DNA of 64,000 bases from Streptomyces sp. TSRI0107. Its GTDB lineage: Bacteria > Actinomycetota > Actinomycetes > Streptomycetales > Streptomycetaceae. Made by a program: the position numbers and the translations under genes. Position 1 is the stretch's first letter. Each line of letters opens with the position of its first letter. Of the stretch, positions 8,523 through 16,905 are shown piece after piece. The stretch covers positions 667,360 to 731,359 of the forward strand of contig NZ_LIVZ01000004.1 in the NCBI RefSeq assembly GCF_001905845.1. The letters run 5' to 3'. The notes under the pieces were generated by a model. That model had not been told where the DNA came from, did no database searches, and saw only the letters and a program-made list of their open reading frames with translations.

Positions 8523-10616
8523 GTGCACAGACGGTTGCACGGGCGCGCGGCGTTGTTCGGGACGGATCCGGCCGGACTCGCTCCGCGGCTGGTGGGGCTG
8601 CGTCCGCACCAGCACCGTGCGGTGTCCGTGGAGCACCCGCGCGAGGTGCCGTTCGTCGTGCTCACCGGCGCGCGCGGACTCGGCAAGAGCGCGGTCCTGG
8701 AGGAGCTGCGGGACGCCTACCGGGGGCACACGCCGGTCGCGCTCGTCGACTGCGCCGCACCGGAGTTCGCCGCACCGCCCTCGGGGCGGCCCGCCGAGGC
8801 CTGGTCGCCGTTGGCGCACGCGCTGCTGGTGATCGCCGAGCAGTTGGCCGCGCCGGTCACCGGGGCCGGGCGGATCCAGTTCCCACGGCTGATGTCGGGG
8901 CTGGTCGCGGTCGCGGCCGGCGGCTGGGGCGACGCCGACTCGGAGCGCATCCGGCGCGAGGTGGAACGGATCCTGCTGCTGAACGAGAGCGGATCGTGGC
9001 TGTCGGGGATCGCCGGGCGGTGGGCCGGGCGGGTCGCCGCCAACGTGGTCACGGCGGTCAGCGGCACCGGGCAGCTGCTGACCGCGGCCATCGAGGCCAC
9101 CCTCGACTCGCTCTCCGAGGGCTTCGGCAACCGGCGGCACCAGCGGGCCTCCGTCTGGTACCGGGACTACCCCAACGCGGGCGGGCACGCGCGGCGCGGG
9201 TTGATGCTGCTCTCCGGGCACTTCCGGGCGGGCGGCACCTCACGGCAGCACGCCGAGCGGTACCTCGTGCGGGCGCTGCTCGCCGACCTCACCGAGGCCT
9301 ACGCCGGTGTGCTGCCCCGGATGCAGCGCATCGGGCGGCCCCTCGTCCTCGTCGACAACGCGCAGAGCCCGCCGGGGCCGGGCCTCATGGACGCCGTGCT
9401 GCGGGACCGGGCGGAGGACATCGCCGACCAGGTGGTGTTCGTCGCCGGGCTGCGCGGCACCGGCGAGCTGCTGCGCAGCGCCGTCCGGCGGGAGCTGTCC
9501 GAGCTGGCGCGGCGCACGGACTGGACGCCGGACGCGGGGGCGCCCTCGTCGCGGGCGCTGCTGGTGCCGCTGCCGCCGCTCGGCCCCGACGACACCCTGC
9601 ACATCGTGGGCGCCGCCTGCGGGGAGCTCGCCGTACCGCCCCAGCTGCCGCACGCCACCCACCGGCTGACCGGCGGCAACCCGCTCGGCATCACCGTGCT
9701 CGCGGAGGCCGCCGCCCAGCGGCAGCCCGGCGCCGGCTCGCTCGGCGAGCTGCTGACCGGGGAGGTGCGGCTCGCGCAGGACCAGCCCGGCGCCCCCGCC
9801 TACCTCGAACTCCTCGACCGGCTCGTCCCCGCCGACCGCCTGGACGAGCTGACCGTGCTCGCCGCCGCCCACGACCACGACTCCGCGTGCGCCCTCGCCG
9901 CCGTGCTCCTCTCCGACGCGTTCGGCCCCGCCGACGTCCGGGCCCTGGAGACCCGGCTCGCGCAGGAGGGACTGCCCGCCACGCCGGGGCAGTTCGTCGG
10001 GGACCCCTTCGTACGGACTCTGCTGCTGCTCCGGCTGCACCACCTGGACGCGGACCACGCGCGCTGGCGCCTGGCGCACGAGACGCTGATCCGGCACTAC
10101 GCGTCCGCCGGGGACGGCACCGCAGGGACCGGCTACCGGCTGCACCACCAGCTCGCCCTCGGCGACACCGAACCCGCCGTGGCGCGGCTCCGGGACGCCT
10201 TCCCCGTCCTCGGCACCCGCGGCTGGCTCGCCGCCCTGCGCTTCGTCGCCTCCGCGCCCTACTTCCACGCGCACGACGCGCAGGGCCGCGACTTCACCGG
10301 GCGGGGCGACGGGCGGGCGGCGGTCGCGCTCGGGCGGACCGACGCGGGATACGACGTGCCGGACGGGGCGGAGCCGACGCTGCATCTGCGGGTGCGGCGG
10401 CTGCTGCACGCGGTGTGGCAGCTGTCCGACCCGCTGGTGCTGCCCGACAGCACGGTGTCGGACCGGCTGCGGTTCGAGCTGGAGCAGCTGTCCAACCTTC
10501 GGCCCGCGGGCAACGAACTGCTGTGGCGGGCGTCCCGGGAGTGGCCCGAGGACGCGCTCGCCGGACGGCCGCTGCGGCTGCCGGAGGACGACGACCAGAA
10601 CGCAGGGGGTGCGTGA
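8523..10616 (+). CDS. Large P-loop NTPase of unknown function, paired with a PBP1-fold protein
   Basis: This 697-residue soluble protein has a clear Walker A (GARGLGKS, residues 49-56) following a VGLRPHQHRAV entry motif, and a likely Walker B (LVLVDNAQ, about 273-280). The middle has further AAA/STAND-like features (VFVAGLRGTGELL, RLTGGNPLGI, LAHETLIRHYA), and the C-terminal third is helical with no recognised domain. No membrane segment is seen. Its stop overlaps the next gene's start by one base (TGATG), so the two are translated together. The product may be a signalling or chaperone-like ATPase working with the membrane-anchored partner. I do not recognise a characterised homologue. The start is GTG. 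Confidence 0.75.
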   Translation: MHRRLHGRAALFGTDPAGLAPRLVGLRPHQHRAVSVEHPREVPFVVLTGARGLGKSAVLEELRDAYRGHTPVALVDCAAPEFAAPPSGRPAEAWSPLAHALLVIAEQLAAPVTGAGRIQFPRLMSGLVAVAAGGWGDADSERIRREVERILLLNESGSWLSGIAGRWAGRVAANVVTAVSGTGQLLTAAIEATLDSLSEGFGNRRHQRASVWYRDYPNAGGHARRGLMLLSGHFRAGGTSRQHAERYLVRALLADLTEAYAGVLPRMQRIGRPLVLVDNAQSPPGPGLMDAVLRDRAEDIADQVVFVAGLRGTGELLRSAVRRELSELARRTDWTPDAGAPSSRALLVPLPPLGPDDTLHIVGAACGELAVPPQLPHATHRLTGGNPLGITVLAEAAAQRQPGAGSLGELLTGEVRLAQDQPGAPAYLELLDRLVPADRLDELTVLAAAHDHDSACALAAVLLSDAFGPADVRALETRLAQEGLPATPGQFVGDPFVRTLLLLRLHHLDADHARWRLAHETLIRHYASAGDGTAGTGYRLHHQLALGDTEPAVARLRDAFPVLGTRGWLAALRFVASAPYFHAHDAQGRDFTGRGDGRAAVALGRTDAGYDVPDGAEPTLHLRVRRLLHAVWQLSDPLVLPDSTVSDRLRFELEQLSNLRPAGNELLWRASREWPEDALAGRPLRLPEDDDQNAGGA

Positions 10617-12157
10617 TGCGACGTGGATTCTGGGTCTGGCTGCGCGAGCACGTCTGGGAGATCCCGCTGCGCCGGTATCTCGCCCTGCTGCTGTCGGCCG
10701 CGCTGGTCGCCGGGCTGGCCTTCGCCGTCCGTACGGTCACCCGCGAGGACCGCTCCTGCGCACCCGGCGTCGTACGCCTGGAGGGCAGCGACGAGTGCGT
10801 GGGCGTGTCGACGAAGGCGTACGACTTCGGGCAGCCGCGGCTGCGTGAGCTGCTGCGGGCGATCGACCGGGAGAACCGGTCGCTGAAGGAGGGCGATTAC
10901 GTCACCGTCGCCCTGCTGGAGCCGTTCACCGCGACCGACCGCGACACCGTCAACCACGTCCTGCACCAGCTCCAGGGCACCTATCTCGCGCAGTACCAGG
11001 CCAACCACTCCGCGAACGGGCAGACCCCGGCGATCCGGCTGGCGCTGGCCAACCCGGGGGCCGGCGGGGAGCACTGGGAGCACACCGTCGACGAGCTGGA
11101 GCGGCTGGCGAAGGGCCCGGAACGGCTGCGGGCCGTGACGGGGATCGGGCAGAGCACCGACTTCACCAAGAAGGCCGTACGGGAGCTGACCCGGCGCGGC
11201 ATCCCCGTGATCGGCTCCTCCATCACCGCCGACGACCTCGCCAACGGGCAGGGCGGCGCCGACCCGTTCCCCGGTCTCGCCCGGGTCTCCCCCACCAACA
11301 CCGACGAGGCCCGCGCGCTCGCCTCGTTCGCCAAGGTGACGGCGGGGCGGGCGCTGCTGGTGTACGACAAGCCGGGCGACCCGTACACGCGCACCCTCCA
11401 GGAGTCGTTCGAGCGGCTCATCGACGGTTCGCCGTACGAGCCGCAGCCGTTCACCCCGCCCGCCGACCGCAGCCAGGAGGGCACCACGGCCAACACGTTC
11501 CGGCAGATCACCCACCTGGTGTGCGACACCTCCCGGGACACCGACACCATCCTGTTCGCCGGGCGGCACACCCAGCTGCGGCAGTTCGTCAACGCGCTCG
11601 GCGGACGCGGCTGCCAGGACCGGAAGTTCACCGTCCTCACCGGCGACGAGGGTTCCTACCTCACCGGTGACCACGACCTCGACCGGAGCGCGCTGCGCAA
11701 CCTCTCCGTGCGCTACACCGCGCTCGCCCACCCCGACGCCTTCACCGAGGACCCGCCGAGGACCGGCGGCTCCAAGGCCGACACCCGGGTGCTGGACGGG
11801 CTCCTGACGGACGGCGTGCGGGAGCCGGTCGGGCCGATCGGACCGATCGACCTGGAGGACGGGCAGCTGATCATCGCGTACGACGCGATGCGGCTCGCGG
11901 TGCACGGCATCCGCGAGGCCACCCCGGACGGGCGGACGGACCCTCCGCTGGCGGACGTCGGCCTGCAGTGGCCGCAGGTGAAGGGCTCGCTGCGGGTGAA
12001 CGGGGCGAGCGGGTGGATCTGCCTGGACGTGCACGGCAACCCGTACGACAAGGCCGTACCGATCGTCGAGCTGACCCCGCGGGGGCGGGCGCGGTTCGTG
12101 GAGATCGCGTGGCCGGAGGGGAAGCCGCCGGGGAAGGACTGCCTGCCGCCTTCCTAG
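10616..12157 (+). CDS. Membrane-anchored type 1 periplasmic-binding-fold protein
   Basis: The 513-residue product has a short basic N-terminus, one transmembrane segment (about 20-40, LALLLSAALVAGLAFAV) and a large extracytoplasmic part. This resembles ABC-type branched-chain amino-acid binding proteins or receptor ligand-binding domains: VTGIGQSTDFTKKAVRELTRRGIPVIGSS, then ALLVYDKPGDPYTRTL and a late ITHLVCDTSRDTDTILFAG strand. It lacks a lipobox and no permease or transport ATPase is nearby, so uptake is unlikely; sensing fits better. Cys pairs near the membrane (SCAPG, DECVG) and late (GRGCQD, WICLD) could form disulfides. It is coupled to the upstream P-loop NTPase gene by a one-base overlap. 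Confidence 0.78.
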   Translation: MRRGFWVWLREHVWEIPLRRYLALLLSAALVAGLAFAVRTVTREDRSCAPGVVRLEGSDECVGVSTKAYDFGQPRLRELLRAIDRENRSLKEGDYVTVALLEPFTATDRDTVNHVLHQLQGTYLAQYQANHSANGQTPAIRLALANPGAGGEHWEHTVDELERLAKGPERLRAVTGIGQSTDFTKKAVRELTRRGIPVIGSSITADDLANGQGGADPFPGLARVSPTNTDEARALASFAKVTAGRALLVYDKPGDPYTRTLQESFERLIDGSPYEPQPFTPPADRSQEGTTANTFRQITHLVCDTSRDTDTILFAGRHTQLRQFVNALGGRGCQDRKFTVLTGDEGSYLTGDHDLDRSALRNLSVRYTALAHPDAFTEDPPRTGGSKADTRVLDGLLTDGVREPVGPIGPIDLEDGQLIIAYDAMRLAVHGIREATPDGRTDPPLADVGLQWPQVKGSLRVNGASGWICLDVHGNPYDKAVPIVELTPRGRARFVEIAWPEGKPPGKDCLPPS

Positions 12158-12161
12158 GCGT

Positions 12162-12581
12162 TCAGCCCGACCCCAGCACTTCGATCAGGCGTTCGAAGCG
12201 GGCGCGCCAGCCCTGCTCCGTCTCCCCCTCCCCCTCGAACTCATGGGTGAAGCGGAGCGCGCTGGCCTCCGCACCGGCCCGCTCCAGATGGAAACGGATC
12301 CGGCCGCCGCCCTCCACCGTGTACTCGGCGACCCGGTCCACGTCCCACGCGGTCACCCGCCCGGACCCGACATCCCGCAGCGTGACCGCCCCGCCCAGCC
12401 GGTGCTCCAGCTCGTCGGCCGGGGTGAACCAGGTCGCCAGCCCCTCCGCGGTGGCCAGCGCCGACCAGACCGACTCCATGGAACACGGCAGCCGGACCAG
12501 GAAGTGCAGGATGTGCGTGTTCCCGTGGGTCTGGCTGGTGCCCTGCTCGATGGATCCGCTCGCTCCGGCCGTTCCGGTCAT
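12162..12581 (-). CDS. SRPBCC/AHSA1-type START-like protein
   Basis: This 139-residue protein has the pattern of the AHSA1-like SRPBCC fold: VRLPCSMESVWSALATAEGLATWFTP at the first strand and helix, a central RVTAWDVDRVAEYTVE sheet, and a long C-terminal helix ending WRARFERLIEVLG. Members bind hydrophobic ligands or act in Hsp90-related or stress roles; nothing here fixes the ligand. It converges on the PBP1-fold gene with only 4 nt between stops, and lies downstream of ccsB on the same strand (75 nt gap), possibly in its operon tail. Confidence 0.75.
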   Translation of the reverse strand: MTGTAGASGSIEQGTSQTHGNTHILHFLVRLPCSMESVWSALATAEGLATWFTPADELEHRLGGAVTLRDVGSGRVTAWDVDRVAEYTVEGGGRIRFHLERAGAEASALRFTHEFEGEGETEQGWRARFERLIEVLGSG

Positions 12582-12656
12582 GATTCCAGCCTGACCCCTG
12601 GCGCAGGGTTGCGCACGTGGTCAGGGACGCCCGCCCCGCTCGCAGTCGTACGCGGG

Positions 12657-13769
12657 TCAGAACCCGACGGCCTGGAGCGCCCCGAGGCCGACGTCGGCGT
12701 AGGAGTGCTTGCCGGAGACGAAGATGTTCACGCCGTAGTAGTTGAACAGCCAGCAGGCGAAGGCGCCCAGGGCCAGGTAGGCGGCCTTGCGGCCCTTCCA
12801 GCCGGCGGTGGCGCGGGCGTGCAGGTAGCAGGCATAGGCGACCCAGGTGATGAAGGACCAGACCTCCTTGGGGTCCCAGCCCCAGTAGCGGCCCCACGCG
12901 TCACCCGCCCAGATGGCGCCCGCGACGATCGTGAACGTCCACAGCGGGAAGGCCGCGGCGTTGATCCGGTAGGAGAACTTGTCCAGCGAGGCCGCGGCGG
13001 GCAGCCGCTCCAGGACGGAGGACGCGAAGCGGCCGGGCTGTCCGCCGCGGGCCAGCTTGGTCTCGTAGGAGTCGCGGAAGAGGTAGATGACCGTGCTGAC
13101 CGCGGCCAGGTAGAAGACCGCACCGCAGAAGATCGCCGTGGAGACGTGGATGTACAGCCAGTACGAGTGAAGGGCGGGAACCAGCTGGTCGCTGGCGGTG
13201 TACAGGACGGTGACGGCGAGACCGAGGTCCAGGAGGACCGTGGTGGTCAGGAACAGCCCGATCCAGCGGACGTTCTTCTTCAGCGCCAGCAGCACGAGGT
13301 ACGTGCCGACGGCGACCGTGGTGAGGGTGATGTTGAACTCGTACATGTTGCCCCACGGCGCCCGCTCCACCGAGAGGGCCCGCGAGAGCACGCCACCGAA
13401 CTCCAGCAGGAAGGCCAGCACGGTGAGCGAGATGGCGATGCGCCCGTAAAGGTCGCCCTTCTCGCTCCCGCCGTGCGCCCCAGGCCCGTCCGGCACGTCC
13501 CGCGCCCCGCCCTGCGCCCGCACCGTGACCCGCGGCCGTTCCAGTACGGCGGTGCCGCCGGCCTTCTTCACGGTCACGGCCGGGCCGGCCTTCGCCGCCG
13601 CCTTCTCGGGGGTCAGCGCGGCGGCGGTGCGGGCCACCTTGCTGCGGCTGCCGAAGAGCCATTCGGCGATGTACGCGAAGAAGGCCACGGTGTAGACGGC
13701 CATCGCGGAGTAGATCAGCGTGTTGCTGAGATTCGCGAGATTTTCGTTCGTCGCGGCGGCGAGAGTCAC
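12657..13769 (-). CDS. ccsB: Cytochrome c biogenesis protein CcsB (CcsA/ResC type haem handler)
   Basis: This 370-residue polytopic membrane protein belongs to the System II haem-handling family. The tryptophan-rich WWD segment WGRYWGWDPKEVWSF is present near the C-terminus with flanking His residues (SYWLYIHVST, SGKHSYAD) that bind haem. It acts with ResB to move haem across the membrane and attach it to apocytochromes c. A Gly/Ala/Lys-rich cytoplasmic linker of about 70 residues separates the first transmembrane helix from the rest. The GTG start overlaps the resB stop (GTGA), so it is translationally coupled as last gene of tlpA-ccdA-resB-ccsB. Confidence 0.95.
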   Translation of the reverse strand: MTLAAATNENLANLSNTLIYSAMAVYTVAFFAYIAEWLFGSRSKVARTAAALTPEKAAAKAGPAVTVKKAGGTAVLERPRVTVRAQGGARDVPDGPGAHGGSEKGDLYGRIAISLTVLAFLLEFGGVLSRALSVERAPWGNMYEFNITLTTVAVGTYLVLLALKKNVRWIGLFLTTTVLLDLGLAVTVLYTASDQLVPALHSYWLYIHVSTAIFCGAVFYLAAVSTVIYLFRDSYETKLARGGQPGRFASSVLERLPAAASLDKFSYRINAAAFPLWTFTIVAGAIWAGDAWGRYWGWDPKEVWSFITWVAYACYLHARATAGWKGRKAAYLALGAFACWLFNYYGVNIFVSGKHSYADVGLGALQAVGF

Positions 13770-15466
13770 TGCTGTTCAGACCCTTCGGCAGGTACGGGGG
13801 ATTCTGAGGGGTCGTCGGCATCGGGCGCGCCCGGTGCCTTGTCGTAAAGGGTCTCGGCGAGGTCGCCCAGCTCCTCGGGCACCTTCGCGGACTCGCTGCG
13901 GCCGAGCCCGGCCATCTCCACCACGGTCACGCCGTCGGGGCCCTCGGTCGCCCGCACCCACACCCGTCGGCGCTGGACGAAGAGAGAGGCCGACAGACCC
14001 AGGATCGCGATGACGGCACCGCCGAGCGCCCAGCCGCCACCCGGCTCCTGGACCATCTGGAACCCGGCCCACTCCCGGACCTCCCGCTCGAAGGTGATCG
14101 AGCCGGCGCCGTTCGGGAGCGTCAGGGTGTCACCGGGCTTCAGCTGCTTCTTCAGCAGCTCGCCCTTGTCGTCCTTGAACTCCTTGAGGTGCTTCTTGTC
14201 CAGCTGGTACACGCTCTGCGGGATGCCCGAGTCGACGCCGAGGTCGCCGTGGTAGGCGGAGACGGCGAGCATCGGGTTCACCAGCGCCGGGAACTGCGAC
14301 AGCATCGTGCCGCCGCCGTAGGTCGGCAGGAAGAACAGGTTGAAGCCGAGCTGCTCGCTCTTGCCCTTGGCGTCCTTGTAGCCGTCCATCACCTTGACCA
14401 CGCCGGACGAGGTGACGTTGCCGTCGAGCGGCAGGAGGGGCACGGCGTCCTGGTAGACGATCTTGCCCTTGCCGTCGCGGACCGTGACGACCGGCGCGTA
14501 GCCGTGGCTGACCAGGTAGACCTTGGCGTCGCCGATCTCCAGCGGCTCGTTCACCTTCACGGTGGTCGAGCGCTCCTTGCCGTAGGCGCCCGCGCTGTAG
14601 GTCAGGTCGGCCTCGTAGATGCGCGGGGTGCCCCGGTTGGGGCCGGACGCCTCGTAGGTGCCGGTGAAGTTCTTCAGGTCGAAGCTGAACGGCTCCAGGT
14701 CGTCGTTGCTGAAGAGGCTGCCGGACTTGAAGTCGTCGTACTGGGAGAGCGTGTTGGCGAACCCGTCGCCCTCCACGACCAGCTTGTTGCCCTCCGACTT
14801 GAACAGCTGCCCCCAGCCGAAGGCGATCAGCATCACGATCAGCGCGATGTGGAAGGCGAGGTTGCCGACCTCGCGCAGATAGCCCTTCTCGGCGGCGACG
14901 GCGTCACCGGCGAGATGCGCGCGGAAGCGGCGCTTCTTCAGCAGCTCCAGCGCGGCCTCCCGCACCTCCTCCGGCTTGGCCCCGGTGCGCCAGGTGGTGT
15001 GCGCGGGCAGCCGGGTCAGCCGCTTGGGGGCGGCCGGCGGACGGCCGCGCAGCTGGCCGACGAACTGCCAGGTCCGCGGGACGATACAGCCGATGAGGGA
15101 GACGAACAGCAGGATGTAGATCGCGGAGAACCACACCGAGCTGTAGACGTTGAAGAGGCCGAGCTTGTCGTAGACCGGCGCGAGGGTGGTGTGCCGCTCG
15201 CGGAAGTCCTCGACCTTCATCGCGTCGATGCCGGTCTGCGGGATCAGCGAGCCGGGGATCGCCGCCAGCGACAGCAGCAGGAGCAGCAGCAGCGCCACCC
15301 GCATCGAGGTGAGCTGCCGCCAGAACCAGCGGATCCAGCCGACCACGCCGAGCGCGGGCAGGTTGGCGGTCTCCTCGCGGGGCGCGGTGGACAGCTGGGA
15401 GCCGGCGGCGCCGAGGTCCTGGTCGTTGTCCTGGCCCTCGGGGGCGCTGGTTGTCGTCTTGCTCAT
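13766..15466 (-). CDS. resB: Cytochrome c biogenesis protein ResB
   Basis: The 566-residue ResB partner of CcsB. Three hydrophobic segments lie in the first third (MRVALLLLLLLSLAAIPGSLIP; SAIYILLFVSLIGCIVPR; NLAFHIALIVMLIAFGWGQ) and one near the C-terminus (GGAVIAILGLSASLFV), with a large extracytoplasmic domain between them. ResB binds haem and presents apocytochrome to the CcsA-type partner. The chosen ATG gives MSKTTTSAPEGQ and follows ccdA by 4 nt. An acidic C-terminal tail is cytoplasmic. Complex III and the cytochrome bc-aa3 branch need this pathway in actinobacteria. Confidence 0.93.
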   Translation of the reverse strand: MSKTTTSAPEGQDNDQDLGAAGSQLSTAPREETANLPALGVVGWIRWFWRQLTSMRVALLLLLLLSLAAIPGSLIPQTGIDAMKVEDFRERHTTLAPVYDKLGLFNVYSSVWFSAIYILLFVSLIGCIVPRTWQFVGQLRGRPPAAPKRLTRLPAHTTWRTGAKPEEVREAALELLKKRRFRAHLAGDAVAAEKGYLREVGNLAFHIALIVMLIAFGWGQLFKSEGNKLVVEGDGFANTLSQYDDFKSGSLFSNDDLEPFSFDLKNFTGTYEASGPNRGTPRIYEADLTYSAGAYGKERSTTVKVNEPLEIGDAKVYLVSHGYAPVVTVRDGKGKIVYQDAVPLLPLDGNVTSSGVVKVMDGYKDAKGKSEQLGFNLFFLPTYGGGTMLSQFPALVNPMLAVSAYHGDLGVDSGIPQSVYQLDKKHLKEFKDDKGELLKKQLKPGDTLTLPNGAGSITFEREVREWAGFQMVQEPGGGWALGGAVIAILGLSASLFVQRRRVWVRATEGPDGVTVVEMAGLGRSESAKVPEELGDLAETLYDKAPGAPDADDPSESPVPAEGSEQQ

Positions 15467-15470
15467 CGAT

Positions 15471-16238
15471 TCAGATCCCCACAGTGAAGCCGTTGGACCA
15501 AACCTGCATCTCCTGCACGAAGCGGTCCCAGGCACCGGTCAGCAGCAGCACGCCCGTGACGATCATCATCGTGCCGCCGATGCGCATCACCCAGACATAG
15601 TGGCGCTTGATCCAGCCGAAGGCGCCGAGGGCCTTGCGGAAGGCGACCGCGGCGAGCACGAAGGGGACGCCGAGGCCGAGGCAGTAGGCGACGGTCAGCA
15701 GGGCGCCGCGGCCCGCGCTCGCCTGCTGCATCGCCAGGGCCTGCGCGGAGGCGAGGGTCGGGCCGATGCAGGGCGTCCAGCCGATGCCGAACAGCGCGCC
15801 GAGGAGCGGGGCGCCGGCCAGGCCGGTCACCGGCCGCTTGTGGAAGCGGAACTCACGCTGGGTGAGCCAGGGCATCAGGCCCATGAAGAAGACGCCCATG
15901 AGGATCATGAGCACGCCGAGCACCTTCGACAGGACGGTCTGCTGCTCGCGCAGGGACTCGCCGAAGTAGCCGAACAGCGCCCCGCCGGAGACGAAGACGG
16001 CGGTGAAGCCCAGCACGAACAGGGAGGCGCCGGCGACCATCCGGCCGCGCCGGGCCTCGGCGAGGTCGGTGCCGGTGACCCCGGTGACGTACGACAGGTA
16101 GCCGGGGACCAGCGGCAGGACGCACGGGGAGAAGAAGGAGACGAGACCGCCGAGGACGGCGATCGGCAGGGCGAGCAGCAGCGCCCCGTTGAGCACGGTC
16201 TGGTTGGGGTCGGTGGCCGCGGCGAGCGTGACGGTCAC
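15471..16238 (-). CDS. ccdA: Cytochrome c biogenesis protein CcdA (thiol:disulfide transporter)
   Basis: This 255-residue protein has six hydrophobic segments and the two conserved Cys of the CcdA/DsbD membrane domain: one in SFFSPCVLPLVPGYLSYV and one in GWTPCIGPTLAS. It carries electrons from cytoplasmic thioredoxin across the membrane to TlpA/ResA-type proteins, keeping apocytochrome haem-binding cysteines reduced. The start is GTG. It begins one base after the tlpA stop and is 4 nt before resB, all consistent with one transcript. Confidence 0.93.
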   Translation of the reverse strand: MTVTLAAATDPNQTVLNGALLLALPIAVLGGLVSFFSPCVLPLVPGYLSYVTGVTGTDLAEARRGRMVAGASLFVLGFTAVFVSGGALFGYFGESLREQQTVLSKVLGVLMILMGVFFMGLMPWLTQREFRFHKRPVTGLAGAPLLGALFGIGWTPCIGPTLASAQALAMQQASAGRGALLTVAYCLGLGVPFVLAAVAFRKALGAFGWIKRHYVWVMRIGGTMMIVTGVLLLTGAWDRFVQEMQVWSNGFTVGI

Positions 16239-16239
16239 G

Positions 16240-16839
16240 TCACTTCCCCGACTTCTCCGCGAGCACCGGCTCGATCATGCCGCGCAGCTTCTCCTCGCTG
16301 AGCGCCGAGAGGGCACGGGCCGCGATCTTCCCCTCCCGGTCGATGACCAGGGTGGAGGGGACGAGCTGCGGGTTGAGGGTGCCCTTCTCGAAGCGGAGCA
16401 TCAGCTTGCCGGTCGGGTCGTACAGGCTCGGGAAGGTGATCCCCTGCTCCTCCTCGAAGGCGAGGGCCGGGGTGAGGCTGGTGTCGCGGGTGTTGACGCC
16501 GACGAACTGGACGTCCTCGTCCTTGAGGTCCTCGTGCACCTTCTGGAAGTTCTTCGCCTCGATCCGGCAGGGCCCGCACCAGGAGCCCCAGAAGTTCACC
16601 ACGAGGACTTTGCCCTGGTAGTCGTCGGTGCTGAGCTGCTTGCCGTGGATGGTCTTCCCGGACAGCTCGGGGGCCTCGGCACGCTTGCCCTGAGCAGCGG
16701 TGGCGATGCCCTCCTTGCCGGTGACGAGGTTGGTGTTGCCGCCGCCGCCCGATGTTCCCCCGGACGTGCACGCGGACAGCGCCAGCGCGGTGACGACGGC
16801 ACCGGCGGCGAGCAGAGTGGTACGGCTGGCGGCAGTCAT
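16240..16839 (-). CDS. TlpA/ResA-like thioredoxin-fold lipoprotein
   Basis: A 199-residue exported lipoprotein: hydrophobic signal ending in the lipobox LSAC (Cys24), a Gly/Thr linker, then a thioredoxin domain with active site WGSWCGPC near residues 83-90 and the cis-Pro strand VPSTLVIDREG. In the System II pathway such a protein takes electrons from CcdA and reduces the CXXCH cysteines of apocytochrome c, and this gene is directly upstream of ccdA. The ATG at 16839 lacks a good Shine-Dalgarno. It is the first gene of the tlpA-ccdA-resB-ccsB run, 66 nt after the deacetylase gene. Confidence 0.92.
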   Translation of the reverse strand: MTAASRTTLLAAGAVVTALALSACTSGGTSGGGGNTNLVTGKEGIATAAQGKRAEAPELSGKTIHGKQLSTDDYQGKVLVVNFWGSWCGPCRIEAKNFQKVHEDLKDEDVQFVGVNTRDTSLTPALAFEEEQGITFPSLYDPTGKLMLRFEKGTLNPQLVPSTLVIDREGKIAARALSALSEEKLRGMIEPVLAEKSGK

Positions 16840-16905
16840 GTGAAAAGTTTCGCATGCCCGTTCCGGGGATCTTGGGCACCCCCCTTACAGGCGGAAACCC
16901 CCATT

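Noticed and set aside
8204..12157. A continuous open frame of over 1300 codons spanning the oxygenase end, the NTPase gene and the PBP1 gene
   Set aside because: Only its last 513 codons are a real gene; the rest is Arg/Ala/Pro-rich chance sequence of high-GC DNA in a shifted frame of the NTPase gene.
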